Source: NCEH01 sp040049195
GTDB taxonomy: Bacteria > Pseudomonadota > Alphaproteobacteria > Rhizobiales > Xanthobacteraceae
Reading direction: 5' to 3' (one strand)
Assembly: GCF_040049195.1 (NCBI RefSeq)
Contig: NZ_JBDZDL010000007.1
Length of the DNA stretch: 64,000 nucleotides
This document shows, piece after piece, positions 53,667 through 62,307 of the stretch. The position numbers were made by a program, and so were the translations under genes. The notes under the pieces were generated by a model. That model searched no databases. It saw only the letters and a list, made by a program, of their open reading frames with translations, and was not told the DNA's origin. How positions within the stretch are numbered: position 1 is the first letter of the stretch; every line of letters begins with the position of its first letter.

Positions 53667-54779
53667 CTAGTCCGGCGAAAACACCACCCCGCCCGTGAGC
53701 GGCTCCGGCGCGCCCGTGGTGGAGGGAAACGTCAGCGGCAGCCCGCGCAGGGTGCGCACCGCCAGGAAGCCGAACGCATGGGCCTCCAGCGCATCGGCGG
53801 ACCACCCCATGGCCTCCGCGGGCACCACCGGCCGCTCGAGCCGCGCTTCCAGCATCGCCATCAGCGTGGGATTGCGCGCGCCACCGCCGCCGACGATCCA
53901 GCGCTCCGGCGCCGCCGGCAGCAGGGGCACGATGGCCGCCACCGATGCCGCCGTGAGCGCGGCCAGCGTCGCCGCGCCATCCTCGGTCCCATAGCCGTCC
54001 AGCTTCACCCGTTCCGCCACGAAGGCGCGGAACGCGTTGCGATCCAGGGATTTGGGCGGCGGCAGCGCGAAGAAGGGATGGTCGAGCACGCGCGCGACCG
54101 CGTGCTCATCCACCTCCCCCGCCGCGGACAGGGCGCCGTCCGCATCGAAGGGGATGCCGGTGCGGGCGAACACGAAATCGTCCAGCAGCGCATTGCCGGG
54201 GCCGGTGTCGCAGGCAATCGGGTCGGCCGCGCCGTCGATGACCGTGACGTTTGCCACCCCGCCGATATTGAGCACAGCCACCGGGCCGGCCATGTCGCGC
54301 GCACGTACCAGGGCCTGGTGGAACACCGGCACCAGCGGCGCGCCCTCCCCGCCCGCCGCCACGTCGGCGGCGCGGAAATCACCGACCACCGTCGCGCCCA
54401 GTTCCCGCGCGAGCGCCTGGCCGAGCCCGATCTGCACGGTGAGGCGGGCCTGCGGGCGATGAAACACCGTCTGGCCGTGGAAGCCAATCACGTCCAAATC
54501 GCCGGGCGTGAGGCGCATCTGCTCCAGCAGCGCGCGCACGGCCTCGGCGTGAAGGGTGGTGATGCGTTCTTCGGCCTCCGCCAGGGCGCCCGGCCGCGCC
54601 TCGCGGGAATTCACGCCGCGCGCATCGCTCATGGCCTGTTCCAGCAAGGCCCGCATGGGCGGCGCATAGGGATAGGTGGCCGAGGGGCCGAGCCAGAACA
54701 CGCGCTCGCCGTCGGTCTCGATCAAGGCGGCATCGATGCCGTCCATGGACGTGCCGCTCATTAGCCCCAGAGCCCGCAT
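53667..54779 (-). CDS. anmK: Anhydro-N-acetylmuramic acid kinase
   Basis: 370 residues; phosphorylates and opens 1,6-anhydroMurNAc during murein recycling. N-terminal ATP-binding GLMSGTSMDGIDAALIE at 5-21, IGFHGQTVFHRP, AVLNIGGVANVTVI, CDTGPGNALLDDFV and the C-terminal WIVGGGGARNPTLM. ATG 54779. Divergent from tyrS with 76 bp between starts. Confidence 0.96.
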   Translation of the reverse strand: MRALGLMSGTSMDGIDAALIETDGERVFWLGPSATYPYAPPMRALLEQAMSDARGVNSREARPGALAEAEERITTLHAEAVRALLEQMRLTPGDLDVIGFHGQTVFHRPQARLTVQIGLGQALARELGATVVGDFRAADVAAGGEGAPLVPVFHQALVRARDMAGPVAVLNIGGVANVTVIDGAADPIACDTGPGNALLDDFVFARTGIPFDADGALSAAGEVDEHAVARVLDHPFFALPPPKSLDRNAFRAFVAERVKLDGYGTEDGAATLAALTAASVAAIVPLLPAAPERWIVGGGGARNPTLMAMLEARLERPVVPAEAMGWSADALEAHAFGFLAVRTLRGLPLTFPSTTGAPEPLTGGVVFSPD

Positions 54780-54855
54780 GCGCTTCTCCCCGATGCAATC
54801 GCGCGTCAGACCTGTTACACCAGCCGCCTTTCCAAAGCCTGCTGTGCGGACCTCA

Positions 54856-56157
54856 ATGACTGCCTATCGCTCCGATTTCCTGCGCACCCTCGATGAGCGC
54901 GGCTATATTCACCAGTGTTCCGATGCCGAGCGCCTGGACGCCAAGGCGAGCGAAGGGCCGATCACCGCTTATATCGGCTTCGATGCCACGGCCTCCTCCC
55001 TGCACGCCGGGCACCTGCTCTCCATCATGATGCTGCGCACGCTCCAGCGCACCGGGCACAATCCCATCGCGCTCATGGGCGGCGGCACCACCAAGATCGG
55101 CGACCCGTCCGGCAAGGACGAAGCCCGCAAGATGCTCACGGACGCGCAGATCGACGCCAATATCGGCTCGATCCGCAAGGTGTTCGAGCGGTTTCTGGAT
55201 TTCTCCGAATCCAAAGCTCCTCCGATAAGTGGCTATGCTCGATTTCAGCAGCGAGGAATCCCGCAACCGGCGAAAATGGAGAACAACGCGGCTTGGCTGG
55301 ACGAGCTGAAATACATCCCGCTGCTGCGGGAAGTGGGGCCGCACTTCACCATCAACCGCATGCTGACCTTCGATTCGGTAAAGCTGCGGCTGGAGCGCGA
55401 GCAGCCGCTGACCTTCCTCGAATTCAACTACATGATCCTGCAGGCCTACGATTTCGTGGAGCTGAACAAGCGCCACGGCTGCATTTTGCAGATGGGCGGC
55501 TCGGACCAGTGGGGCAATATCGTCAACGGCATGGAACTGGGCCGCCGCATGCGCGGCGCGGACCTGTTCGCGCTCACCACGCCCCTGCTCACCACCTCTT
55601 CCGGCGCCAAGATGGGCAAGACCGCCGGCGGCGCGGTGTGGCTCGATGCCGAGCTGCTGAGCCCTTATGAATATTGGCAATATTGGCGCAACAGCGGGGA
55701 TGCGGACGTGGTGCGCTTTCTCAAGCTGTTCACCGAATTGCCGCTGGACGAGATCGCCCGCCTCGGCGCGCTGGAGGGCCAGGAGATCAATGTGGCGAAG
55801 GAGATTCTCGCCACCGAGGCCACTGCCCTTCTGCACGGCCGCGCCGCCGCCGAGAACGCCAAGGCCACCGCCCGCAGCACCTTCGAGGACGGCGCGCTGG
55901 CCATGAACCTGCCGAGCGTGGACGTGGCCATGGCCCAGCTTGAAGCCGGCCTGCCGGTTGCGGCCGCCTTCGTTGCCGCTGGCCTCGTCGCCTCCACCAG
56001 CGAGGCGCGGCGCCAGATTAAGGGCGGCGGTCTGAAGGTGAACGACGTCACAGTCACCGACGAAAAGGCCGTGCTCGGCCTTCAAGATCTGACCGCGGAG
56101 GGCGTCATCAAGCTCTCGCTCGGCAAGAAGAAGCACGTGCTCCTGCGCCCGGTGTGA
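54856..56157 (+). CDS. tyrS: Tyrosyl-tRNA synthetase with in-frame insertion
   Basis: 433 residues. Class I signatures: HAGH (HIGH variant) at 50-53, GGGTTKIGDPSGKDE, LQMGGSDQWGNI, KMGKT (KMSKS variant) at 252-256, and a C-terminal S4 RNA-binding domain (RRQIKGGGLKVNDVTVTDE). Relative to the family, residues about 119-137 (KAPPISGYARFQQRGIPQ) look inserted before NNAAWLDELKYI in the connective region. Those codons are poorer in GC and include ATA, AGT and CGA, unlike their surroundings. ATG 54856. Confidence 0.96.
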   Translation: MTAYRSDFLRTLDERGYIHQCSDAERLDAKASEGPITAYIGFDATASSLHAGHLLSIMMLRTLQRTGHNPIALMGGGTTKIGDPSGKDEARKMLTDAQIDANIGSIRKVFERFLDFSESKAPPISGYARFQQRGIPQPAKMENNAAWLDELKYIPLLREVGPHFTINRMLTFDSVKLRLEREQPLTFLEFNYMILQAYDFVELNKRHGCILQMGGSDQWGNIVNGMELGRRMRGADLFALTTPLLTTSSGAKMGKTAGGAVWLDAELLSPYEYWQYWRNSGDADVVRFLKLFTELPLDEIARLGALEGQEINVAKEILATEATALLHGRAAAENAKATARSTFEDGALAMNLPSVDVAMAQLEAGLPVAAAFVAAGLVASTSEARRQIKGGGLKVNDVTVTDEKAVLGLQDLTAEGVIKLSLGKKKHVLLRPV

Positions 56158-56170
56158 CGAGCGCCCCATA

Positions 56171-56198
56171 AAAAAGGCTCCCTTTCGGGAGCCTTTTT
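56171..56198. terminator. Intrinsic terminator after tyrS
   Basis: Perfect 12-bp stem AAAAAGGCTCCC/GGGAGCCTTTTT with TTTC loop; T-run for the plus strand and A-run giving U for the minus-strand gene. Serves tyrS and the PRC-barrel gene. Confidence 0.93.
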
Positions 56199-56215
56199 CA
56201 CGTCAGAGGAAGCGA

Positions 56216-56623
56216 TCAGCGCTTCCAGCGGCCGTCATACTTGAACTCGGGCGCCGCCTTCAGCTGGTCCTTGGTGGCGTTCATCATCGCCGACCACTTC
56301 TTGTCATTCTCCGAATAGGCGACCTGCACCGCGGCCGGGCGCACGATCACATAGCGCTCGCCCATGCCGAGGAAACCGCCCACGGAGATGATGTAGCCCT
56401 GCAGATCGCCCTTGGAGGAGAGGATGAGATCCTTGATCTCGCCCACCGTCTCCTTATTGCCGTTGGTCACATTGAGGCCGATCAGATTGTAGCTGAGCAC
56501 ATCGGTCGGCTTCGCGGTGACGAAAGTGTCGGACTGAACGGCGACAGCATTCTGCGCCATGACAGCGCCGACGGGCGCGGCGATCATGGAAACGGCGGTC
56601 ATGGCGAGTAGGATCTTGCGCAT
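56216..56623 (-). CDS. Secreted PRC-barrel domain protein
   Basis: 135 residues. Signal peptide MRKILLAMTAVSMIAAPVGAVMA, then a PRC-barrel (SYNLIGLNVTNGNKETVGEIKDLILSSKGDLQGYIISVGGFLGMGERYVIV). ATG 56623 after AGGAG. Function unknown; periplasmic PRC-barrel proteins are common and often stress- or membrane-related. Monocistronic. Confidence 0.86.
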   Translation of the reverse strand: MRKILLAMTAVSMIAAPVGAVMAQNAVAVQSDTFVTAKPTDVLSYNLIGLNVTNGNKETVGEIKDLILSSKGDLQGYIISVGGFLGMGERYVIVRPAAVQVAYSENDKKWSAMMNATKDQLKAAPEFKYDGRWKR

Positions 56624-56768
56624 TATTATTGCTCCTGCATGAAACTGCATCAGGAGAACGGGAAACTGCACAATAAGTTCCCATCGAAAAACTTAAGCTT
56701 GGGCGCGAGTGTAAAAAATCACCTGGACGACAGGCGCCTTTCGCTACCGAAATACTGGCTTTTATCAG

Positions 56769-59700
56769 TCACCGCACCGGCGGCGTATCGCTGGAATCGC
56801 GGAACTCGAACATCTTGCGCAGGAAGCCCGGCGCCACGGCGGACAGGGGATTGACGCGCAATGTCGGCCCGCTCATGGGCCCGGCGATCTCGAAGGTCAC
56901 GCCCAGGAGCCCCTCGTTCGGCCCTCCGCCCAGCAGCATGCCGATGACCGGCACCTTGCTGAAGAGATTGTTCAGGCCATAGGCCGGCACATAGGTGCCG
57001 CGCATGGAGATGCGCTCGGCGGCGAAATCGATGGTGCCGTCCACGGTCACGCCCGCGACCGGCCCCCAGATCGCGCCTTCGCGAATGGTCACGCTGCCCG
57101 GCGTGCGGATGAACTTGGCCTGCGCCTTCTGGAATACAGCGGTGCCCTGTTCCTGGCGGCCGGTGGAATCGCGCGCGGCCGCGCTGAGGCTTTCCAGCCC
57201 CGGCTCGCCCCGCACCACGAAATCGCGGATGTTCAACGTGCCTTCCTGGGGCGAGCTGTCGCCGCGCGGGGGGTCCACCACCACCCACATGTCGCCGCCC
57301 TCGATCTTGGGATAGATCTCCAGGAAGCGCAGCACCGCGCCGGCGTCCGAGGTGCGCAGGAACAGCGCCCGCCGGCCGGCGTCGGTATTGCGGATCTCGC
57401 CCGCCAGATTGCCCTCGCGCCCCACCTTGGCGCTCAGCGAGAAGGCGCGCAATTCAACGCCGCGCCGGCTCACGGTGAGGTCCATCTGGCGCAGCACCTC
57501 GCCATTATTGCCGGTGAGGGCGCCGATCTTCGCCTCCACGTCCACATCCTGGTTGCGGGGCGGCTTGCCGGTCTTGGGGTCCTTGGGCGCGGCGGGGCTG
57601 CCGATGAGGCTTTTCATGATGCCGCGCGCGTCCACCACGTCGCCGGTGATGCGCACCCGCAGCACGTCGCCGGAGCGGTCAGCCTTCAGACTGGCGCGAT
57701 CGCCGTCGGAAAGCTGGAAGGTGGGGAAATTTGCCGCGTTCACGTCGCCATTGTCGGCCAGTTCCAGCGATCCCTTGATGAGCGCGCCGGACCCGTCGAG
57801 CACCAGTTCGTTGATCTTGATGCGCGTGCCCGTGTCGATCGTGGAGAAGCGCGCCTTCAGCGGCCGCCCCGCCGGCTTGGAGAGGCCGGGGATGAGATCG
57901 GAGATCCGCGCCGCCGTCAGGTCCAGCTCGATATTGGCCTTGGTCTCGTTATTGTTGGTGGTCCCCACCAGTTTCAGCAGCACCGGCCCGGACACGGCCG
58001 TGAGGCCGATGCCGATCTTGCTGCGGGCGGAATCGTCCAGCGTGGCGTTGACGCGCAGGTCGGCGTCGGCCTGGTCCTTCTTCTTCTCATATTCGAAGGT
58101 CGCGGGCGCCCCGGCGAGCTTGCCCTCGCCACGCAGCAGGATGCCGGCCGGCGTCGCGAACACGGAAACCGTCGCGCCTTCCATGCGCTGGCCGGCGAAC
58201 ACGTTGTCGACGCCGAAATCGGTCAGCGTCGCCTCTACCGAATAATCGGTATCGGCGGGGTCGGCGACCTTGCGGAAATGGATGTTGATCTGCACCAGGG
58301 CCGAGAGGCGCCCGCGCGTGGTGGCGGGATCATAGGCGGCGCCGGCCGGTCCCTTCAGCGCATCCATGCCCAGAACTTCGATGCCGGCGTCGGCGGGCCC
58401 GTCGATCTTCACCCGGATCTGGCTGCGCGGCTCGCGGGGGAAATAATCGGGCATGAAAAACACGCCGTCGGTCATGGCGAGCTTGCGATTGCCGGGCGTG
58501 ACCACCGTGCCCTCGGGCAGGTTCACCCGCACCGTGCGCCCGGTGACGACGACGGAGAGCTTCGCGTCGCGGATCGGCGGCAGGCCCTTCAGCGCCTGGA
58601 TGGTGAAGCCGCTGCCGCTCATTTCCAGATGCACCGCATCGTCGGGCAGCGGAATTTCCTTTTGGCCGATGAGGTCCAGCGGCATGTTCACGACGATGGT
58701 GGAGCCGTCCACCGTGCCGCCGGTGACATTCTCCAGCACGAACGTGCGCGCCGGCGGCGCGATGGAGACCGGCCAGAAGCGCCGCACCGTGCTGGACGGC
58801 ATGCGCGAGCCCACCGCATTCAGCTTGATGGCCGGCACGTCGATGCCGAAATCCACCATGCCGGAGAAGCTGAGGCCGCCGACCGCGCTGGCGAGCCCGC
58901 CGCGCTCGAACAGCAATTGCTTGGTGGGCGGCGTGTAGCGCCCCACCACGTCCACCGATGTGAGCACCAGCGGCGGATCGGGCATTTCCGGGCCGGCGAA
59001 CACCACCTCGCGCTGCCGCAGGGTGTAGGGCCAGTCCTGGTCCGCGGCGGCGGGCACCTTCACTTCGCCCTGCAAGGCCACCTTGTTGGCATTCTTGCTG
59101 GCCATCAATTGGTCGATCGCCACCACGCGTCGCTGCGGGTCCAGCGTCAGCGCCAGTTCGGCGCCATCCAGGGTGAAGCGCTCCAGCTCGTCCTCGCCAT
59201 TGCCGATCTGGCCGGCGCCGAGCTGCACCTTGGCATTGGCGGCGCGCACGTTGCCGTCGAGGGCAAGGCGCGCATTGAGCGAGGCGGACAGGGGCATGTC
59301 CATGTAGAAGCGCCGCCAATCCTGGCTGAACGCCTGCACCAGGTCGCGCGTCGAGACATCCTTGAGGTCGAGCATGACCGTGCGCTCGCGGTCGGCGACC
59401 GGGCCGATGGTGGCGACCAGGGTGGCGGTGCTGTGCGGGCTCTTCACGGTAAAGGTCAGCACCACGCCGCCGTGGGAGGGGCGCGCGAGGCGGATCGAGA
59501 TGTCGTCGAACGTCACCTTGCGGCCGCTCGCCTCGTTCTGCACCACCAGCGTGCCGTCCTTGAGGCCCACGTCCTGCAGCGCCCCGCCGTCGAGCCCGCC
59601 GCGCTCCAATTGCTCCAGCCATTGGGCGAGCCCCTTGAGCACCAGCGGATCCGCCATCTGCTCGCGCGTGCCGCCCGAGGGAGCCTGCGCGGCGGGTGTT

Positions 59701-60353
59701 TGGGCGGTGGGCGTTTGGGCGGCCGGGGCGCTCGAACCGCCGGCCGGGGCGGCGGGCGTCTGCGGGGCGGCCGCTTTTCCGGCGGGGGCCGTCGCGGGGC
59801 TCAGGGGCGGCACCAGCGGCTCGCCGGTCGGTGTCGTGGTGATGGCCTTCGCGCCCTTGCCGGTGGCCACCGCGACCGAGCCGGAGGCCGCGATCTTCAC
59901 GGTCATTTCCGCGCCGATCAAATCTATCCTGCGGGCACGCGGCGACAGCGTCAGGAGGCTGCCTTCCAGCTCCACCTCGGCACTCGGCGCGCTGGCGACG
60001 AGTTCATTGCCCGGACCGGTGACGCGAATGTCGTGCACGATGACGACCGAGCGCCCCTCCTCCATGGTCTCCATCGTGGTGGAGCCGATCTTCACCCTGT
60101 AGTTCGGGCCGAGGCGTTCCTCGATGGCGCGCTCGATATAGGGCGTGGCGAGATTGGCGGTGACGACGCCTTGCGAGATCAACCCATAGAGCGTGAGCGA
60201 CGCAATACCACCGACGGCGAACACGCCCACCAGCAGCCACATGGCGAGACGCGCGACCCGGCTGCGCGGCACCAGCGCGCCGGCGATGCCTTGCAGGCGC
60301 GATCGCCGCACATGCCGTTCGCCCGGCTTGAGCTGCCTCGCGTTTTCGCTCAT
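56769..60353 (-). CDS. Large AsmA/YhdP-like membrane-anchored protein (DUF3971)
   Basis: 1194 residues. A single N-terminal membrane helix (about 35-57, ARLAMWLLVGVFAVGGIASL) anchors a long periplasmic beta-rich body of the AsmA/YhdP (lipid-bridge) family. A Pro/Ala-rich linker (about residues 180-225) separates the N-terminal part from the repeated beta-sheet region; the C-terminal AsmA-like domain ends with VGTYVPAYGLNNLFSKVPVIGMLLGGGPNEGLLGVTFEI. Such proteins move phospholipids between membranes. Start at ATG 60353. It is divergent from the PrxQ gene. Confidence 0.86.
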   Translation of the reverse strand: MSENARQLKPGERHVRRSRLQGIAGALVPRSRVARLAMWLLVGVFAVGGIASLTLYGLISQGVVTANLATPYIERAIEERLGPNYRVKIGSTTMETMEEGRSVVIVHDIRVTGPGNELVASAPSAEVELEGSLLTLSPRARRIDLIGAEMTVKIAASGSVAVATGKGAKAITTTPTGEPLVPPLSPATAPAGKAAAPQTPAAPAGGSSAPAAQTPTAQTPAAQAPSGGTREQMADPLVLKGLAQWLEQLERGGLDGGALQDVGLKDGTLVVQNEASGRKVTFDDISIRLARPSHGGVVLTFTVKSPHSTATLVATIGPVADRERTVMLDLKDVSTRDLVQAFSQDWRRFYMDMPLSASLNARLALDGNVRAANAKVQLGAGQIGNGEDELERFTLDGAELALTLDPQRRVVAIDQLMASKNANKVALQGEVKVPAAADQDWPYTLRQREVVFAGPEMPDPPLVLTSVDVVGRYTPPTKQLLFERGGLASAVGGLSFSGMVDFGIDVPAIKLNAVGSRMPSSTVRRFWPVSIAPPARTFVLENVTGGTVDGSTIVVNMPLDLIGQKEIPLPDDAVHLEMSGSGFTIQALKGLPPIRDAKLSVVVTGRTVRVNLPEGTVVTPGNRKLAMTDGVFFMPDYFPREPRSQIRVKIDGPADAGIEVLGMDALKGPAGAAYDPATTRGRLSALVQINIHFRKVADPADTDYSVEATLTDFGVDNVFAGQRMEGATVSVFATPAGILLRGEGKLAGAPATFEYEKKKDQADADLRVNATLDDSARSKIGIGLTAVSGPVLLKLVGTTNNNETKANIELDLTAARISDLIPGLSKPAGRPLKARFSTIDTGTRIKINELVLDGSGALIKGSLELADNGDVNAANFPTFQLSDGDRASLKADRSGDVLRVRITGDVVDARGIMKSLIGSPAAPKDPKTGKPPRNQDVDVEAKIGALTGNNGEVLRQMDLTVSRRGVELRAFSLSAKVGREGNLAGEIRNTDAGRRALFLRTSDAGAVLRFLEIYPKIEGGDMWVVVDPPRGDSSPQEGTLNIRDFVVRGEPGLESLSAAARDSTGRQEQGTAVFQKAQAKFIRTPGSVTIREGAIWGPVAGVTVDGTIDFAAERISMRGTYVPAYGLNNLFSKVPVIGMLLGGGPNEGLLGVTFEIAGPMSGPTLRVNPLSAVAPGFLRKMFEFRDSSDTPPVR

Positions 60354-60487
60354 CCCTATGCAACCCTCCGCGTGCCGACTGGCGCCCCCGCGCCCGCATG
60401 GTGCGGCGCCAGAATGTACGATCCTGTTCCCCAGGCAAGGGCATCTGGCTCAGGCGGTATGACACCGACACGTCGAAAGGAAGGCAC

Positions 60488-60961
60488 TTGGCCGAAATTC
60501 CCCCACAGGGCGCACCCGCTCCCGCCTTCACCCTGCCCCGCGACGGCGGCGGCACCGTTTCCCTCAGCGACTTTTCCGGCCGCAAGCTGGTGCTCTATTT
60601 CTACCCCAAGGCTGATACCCCGGGATGCACCAAGGAAGCCATTGCCTTCAATGGTCTGCGGGCCGAATTCGAGAAGGCGGACACGGCCATTCTCGGGGTC
60701 TCGGCCGATCCGGTCGCCAAGCAGGACAAGTTCAAGACCAAGTACGACCTGGATATTCCCCTCGGCTCGGACGAGAGCACGGCCATGCTCGAGGCCTATG
60801 GCGTGTGGGGCGAGAAGAGCATGTACGGCCGAAAATACATGGGGATAGAGCGCGTCACGCTGCTCATCGGCCGCGACGGCACCATCGCCCGCGTGTGGCC
60901 GAAGGTGAAAGTCACCGGCCATGCGGAAGAAGTGCTGGAGGCCGCGCGGGCACTGGCTTAG
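60488..60961 (+). CDS. bcp: Thiol peroxidase, Bcp/PrxQ type (1-Cys variant)
   Basis: 157 residues if started at TTG 60488, which has AGGAAGG upstream. PrxQ core: VLYFYPKADTPGCTKEAIAFN with peroxidatic Cys47. The resolving cysteine found five residues later in Escherichia coli Bcp is Ile here, and no other Cys is seen, so it should need an external thiol. The frame opens further upstream without a good start. Divergent from the YhdP-like gene. Confidence 0.9.
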   Translation: MAEIPPQGAPAPAFTLPRDGGGTVSLSDFSGRKLVLYFYPKADTPGCTKEAIAFNGLRAEFEKADTAILGVSADPVAKQDKFKTKYDLDIPLGSDESTAMLEAYGVWGEKSMYGRKYMGIERVTLLIGRDGTIARVWPKVKVTGHAEEVLEAARALA

Positions 60962-61009
60962 CGGTTGCAAAGGCAAGAGCAGCGCCACCCGGTGGCGCCG
61001 CTTAAGCGC

Positions 61010-62140
61010 TCACTCCACGTCTTCGACCTGATCCGGGCCGCCGCCATAGGCGCGCTGGGCCAGGGCCGCCTCCATGAAGGGGTCGAGGTCGCCGTCCAGC
61101 ACCTCCTGCGGGGTGCCGGAGGTGACTCCGGTGCGCAGGTCCTTCACCAGCTGGTAGGGCTGGAGCACGTAGGAGCGGATCTGGTGGCCCCAGCCGATGT
61201 CGGTCTTGGCCGCCTGTTCCGCCGCCGCCTCCGCCTCGCGCTTCTTCAGCTCCAGGTCATAGAGCTTGGCGCGCAGCATGTTCCAGGCGGTGGCGCGATT
61301 CTTGTGCTGGGACCGGTCGCCCTCGCTCACCACGGCGATGCCGGTGGGGATATGGGTGAGGCGGACCGCCGATTCGGTCTTGTTCACGTGCTGGCCGCCG
61401 GCACCGCCGGAGCGCATGGTATCCACCCGCACGTCGGCTTCCTTGATGTCCACCACGATGCGGTCGTCCACCACCGGATAGACGTCCACGCTGGCGAAGG
61501 AGGTCTGGCGCCGCGCGTTCGAATCGAACGGCGAGATGCGCACCAGGCGATGCACGCCCGCCTCGGTCTTCAGCCAGCCATAGGCATTGTGGCCCTTCAC
61601 CTGGATGGTGGCGGACTTCAGCCCGGCCTGCTCGCCCTGCGATTCGTCCATCAGCTCCACCTTGAAGCCGTGGCGTTCGCACCAGCGCCGATACATGCGC
61701 AGCAGCATTTCCGCCCAGTCCTGGCTGTCGGTGCCGCCGGCGCCGGCATGGACTTCCAGATAGGTGTCGTTGGAATCCGCCTCGCCCGAAAGCAGCGCGT
61801 CCAGCTCGCGGCGCGCGAGTTCGCCCTTCAGCCCGTCGAGGGCCGCGGCGGCTTCGGCGATCACGCTTTCGTCGCCCTCGGCCTCGCCCAGCTCGATCAG
61901 CTCGACATTGTCGGCGAGGTCGCGATTGACCCGGTCGATGGCGCCGAGCGCATCTTCGAGGCCCGTGCGTTCCTGCATGATCTTCTGGGCCCGCTCGGGA
62001 TCGTTCCAGAGGTTCGGGTCCTCGGCGATGGCGTTCAATTCGGCGAGGCGCCGGCGCGAGCGGTCCACATTGAGATGCTGACGCAGCAGATCAACGGACT
62101 GATTGATCTCGTCGACTTTCGCGGCGAGCTCCGCACGCAT
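61010..62140 (-). CDS. prfB: Peptide chain release factor 2
   Basis: 376 residues in one frame. SPF stop-codon determinant at 203-205 (VRISPFDSNARRQTSF) and the catalytic GGQ at 248-250 (MRSGGAGGQHVNKT). The programmed +1 frameshift site found in Escherichia coli prfB is absent: no internal stop near codon 26. ATG 62140. A terminator separates it from mrcA upstream. Confidence 0.97.
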   Translation of the reverse strand: MRAELAAKVDEINQSVDLLRQHLNVDRSRRRLAELNAIAEDPNLWNDPERAQKIMQERTGLEDALGAIDRVNRDLADNVELIELGEAEGDESVIAEAAAALDGLKGELARRELDALLSGEADSNDTYLEVHAGAGGTDSQDWAEMLLRMYRRWCERHGFKVELMDESQGEQAGLKSATIQVKGHNAYGWLKTEAGVHRLVRISPFDSNARRQTSFASVDVYPVVDDRIVVDIKEADVRVDTMRSGGAGGQHVNKTESAVRLTHIPTGIAVVSEGDRSQHKNRATAWNMLRAKLYDLELKKREAEAAAEQAAKTDIGWGHQIRSYVLQPYQLVKDLRTGVTSGTPQEVLDGDLDPFMEAALAQRAYGGGPDQVEDVE

Positions 62141-62249
62141 GGCAAACCTTTCTGATCCGAGGGCCGCGGAAAATAGCGGCGGGGCGCCGGCCTGTAAACG
62201 GGCGGCGGGCGACGCCGCGCCGCAGGGCCGTCCCGGCAGGAATGAAAAA

Positions 62250-62281
62250 GGCGGAGCCGGCGGGTTCAGGCCGGCTCCGCC
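62250..62281 (-). terminator. Intrinsic terminator for mrcA
   Basis: Perfect 11-bp stem (GGCGGAGCCGG/CCGGCTCCGCC) with a 10-nt loop; the minus-strand RNA runs into UUUUUCAUU. It is placed between mrcA and prfB, so they are separate transcription units. Confidence 0.9.
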
Positions 62282-62307
62282 CGATGGGGAAGCGGAAACG
62301 AGAAGGG

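Noticed and set aside
58278..60848. An 856-codon plus-strand frame opposite the YhdP-like gene
   Set aside because: Lacks any recognisable domain; overlaps the well supported AsmA-family gene and part of bcp.
61010..62140. Programmed frameshift in prfB
   Set aside because: The reading frame is continuous and there is no internal UGA near codon 26, so no frameshift is needed.
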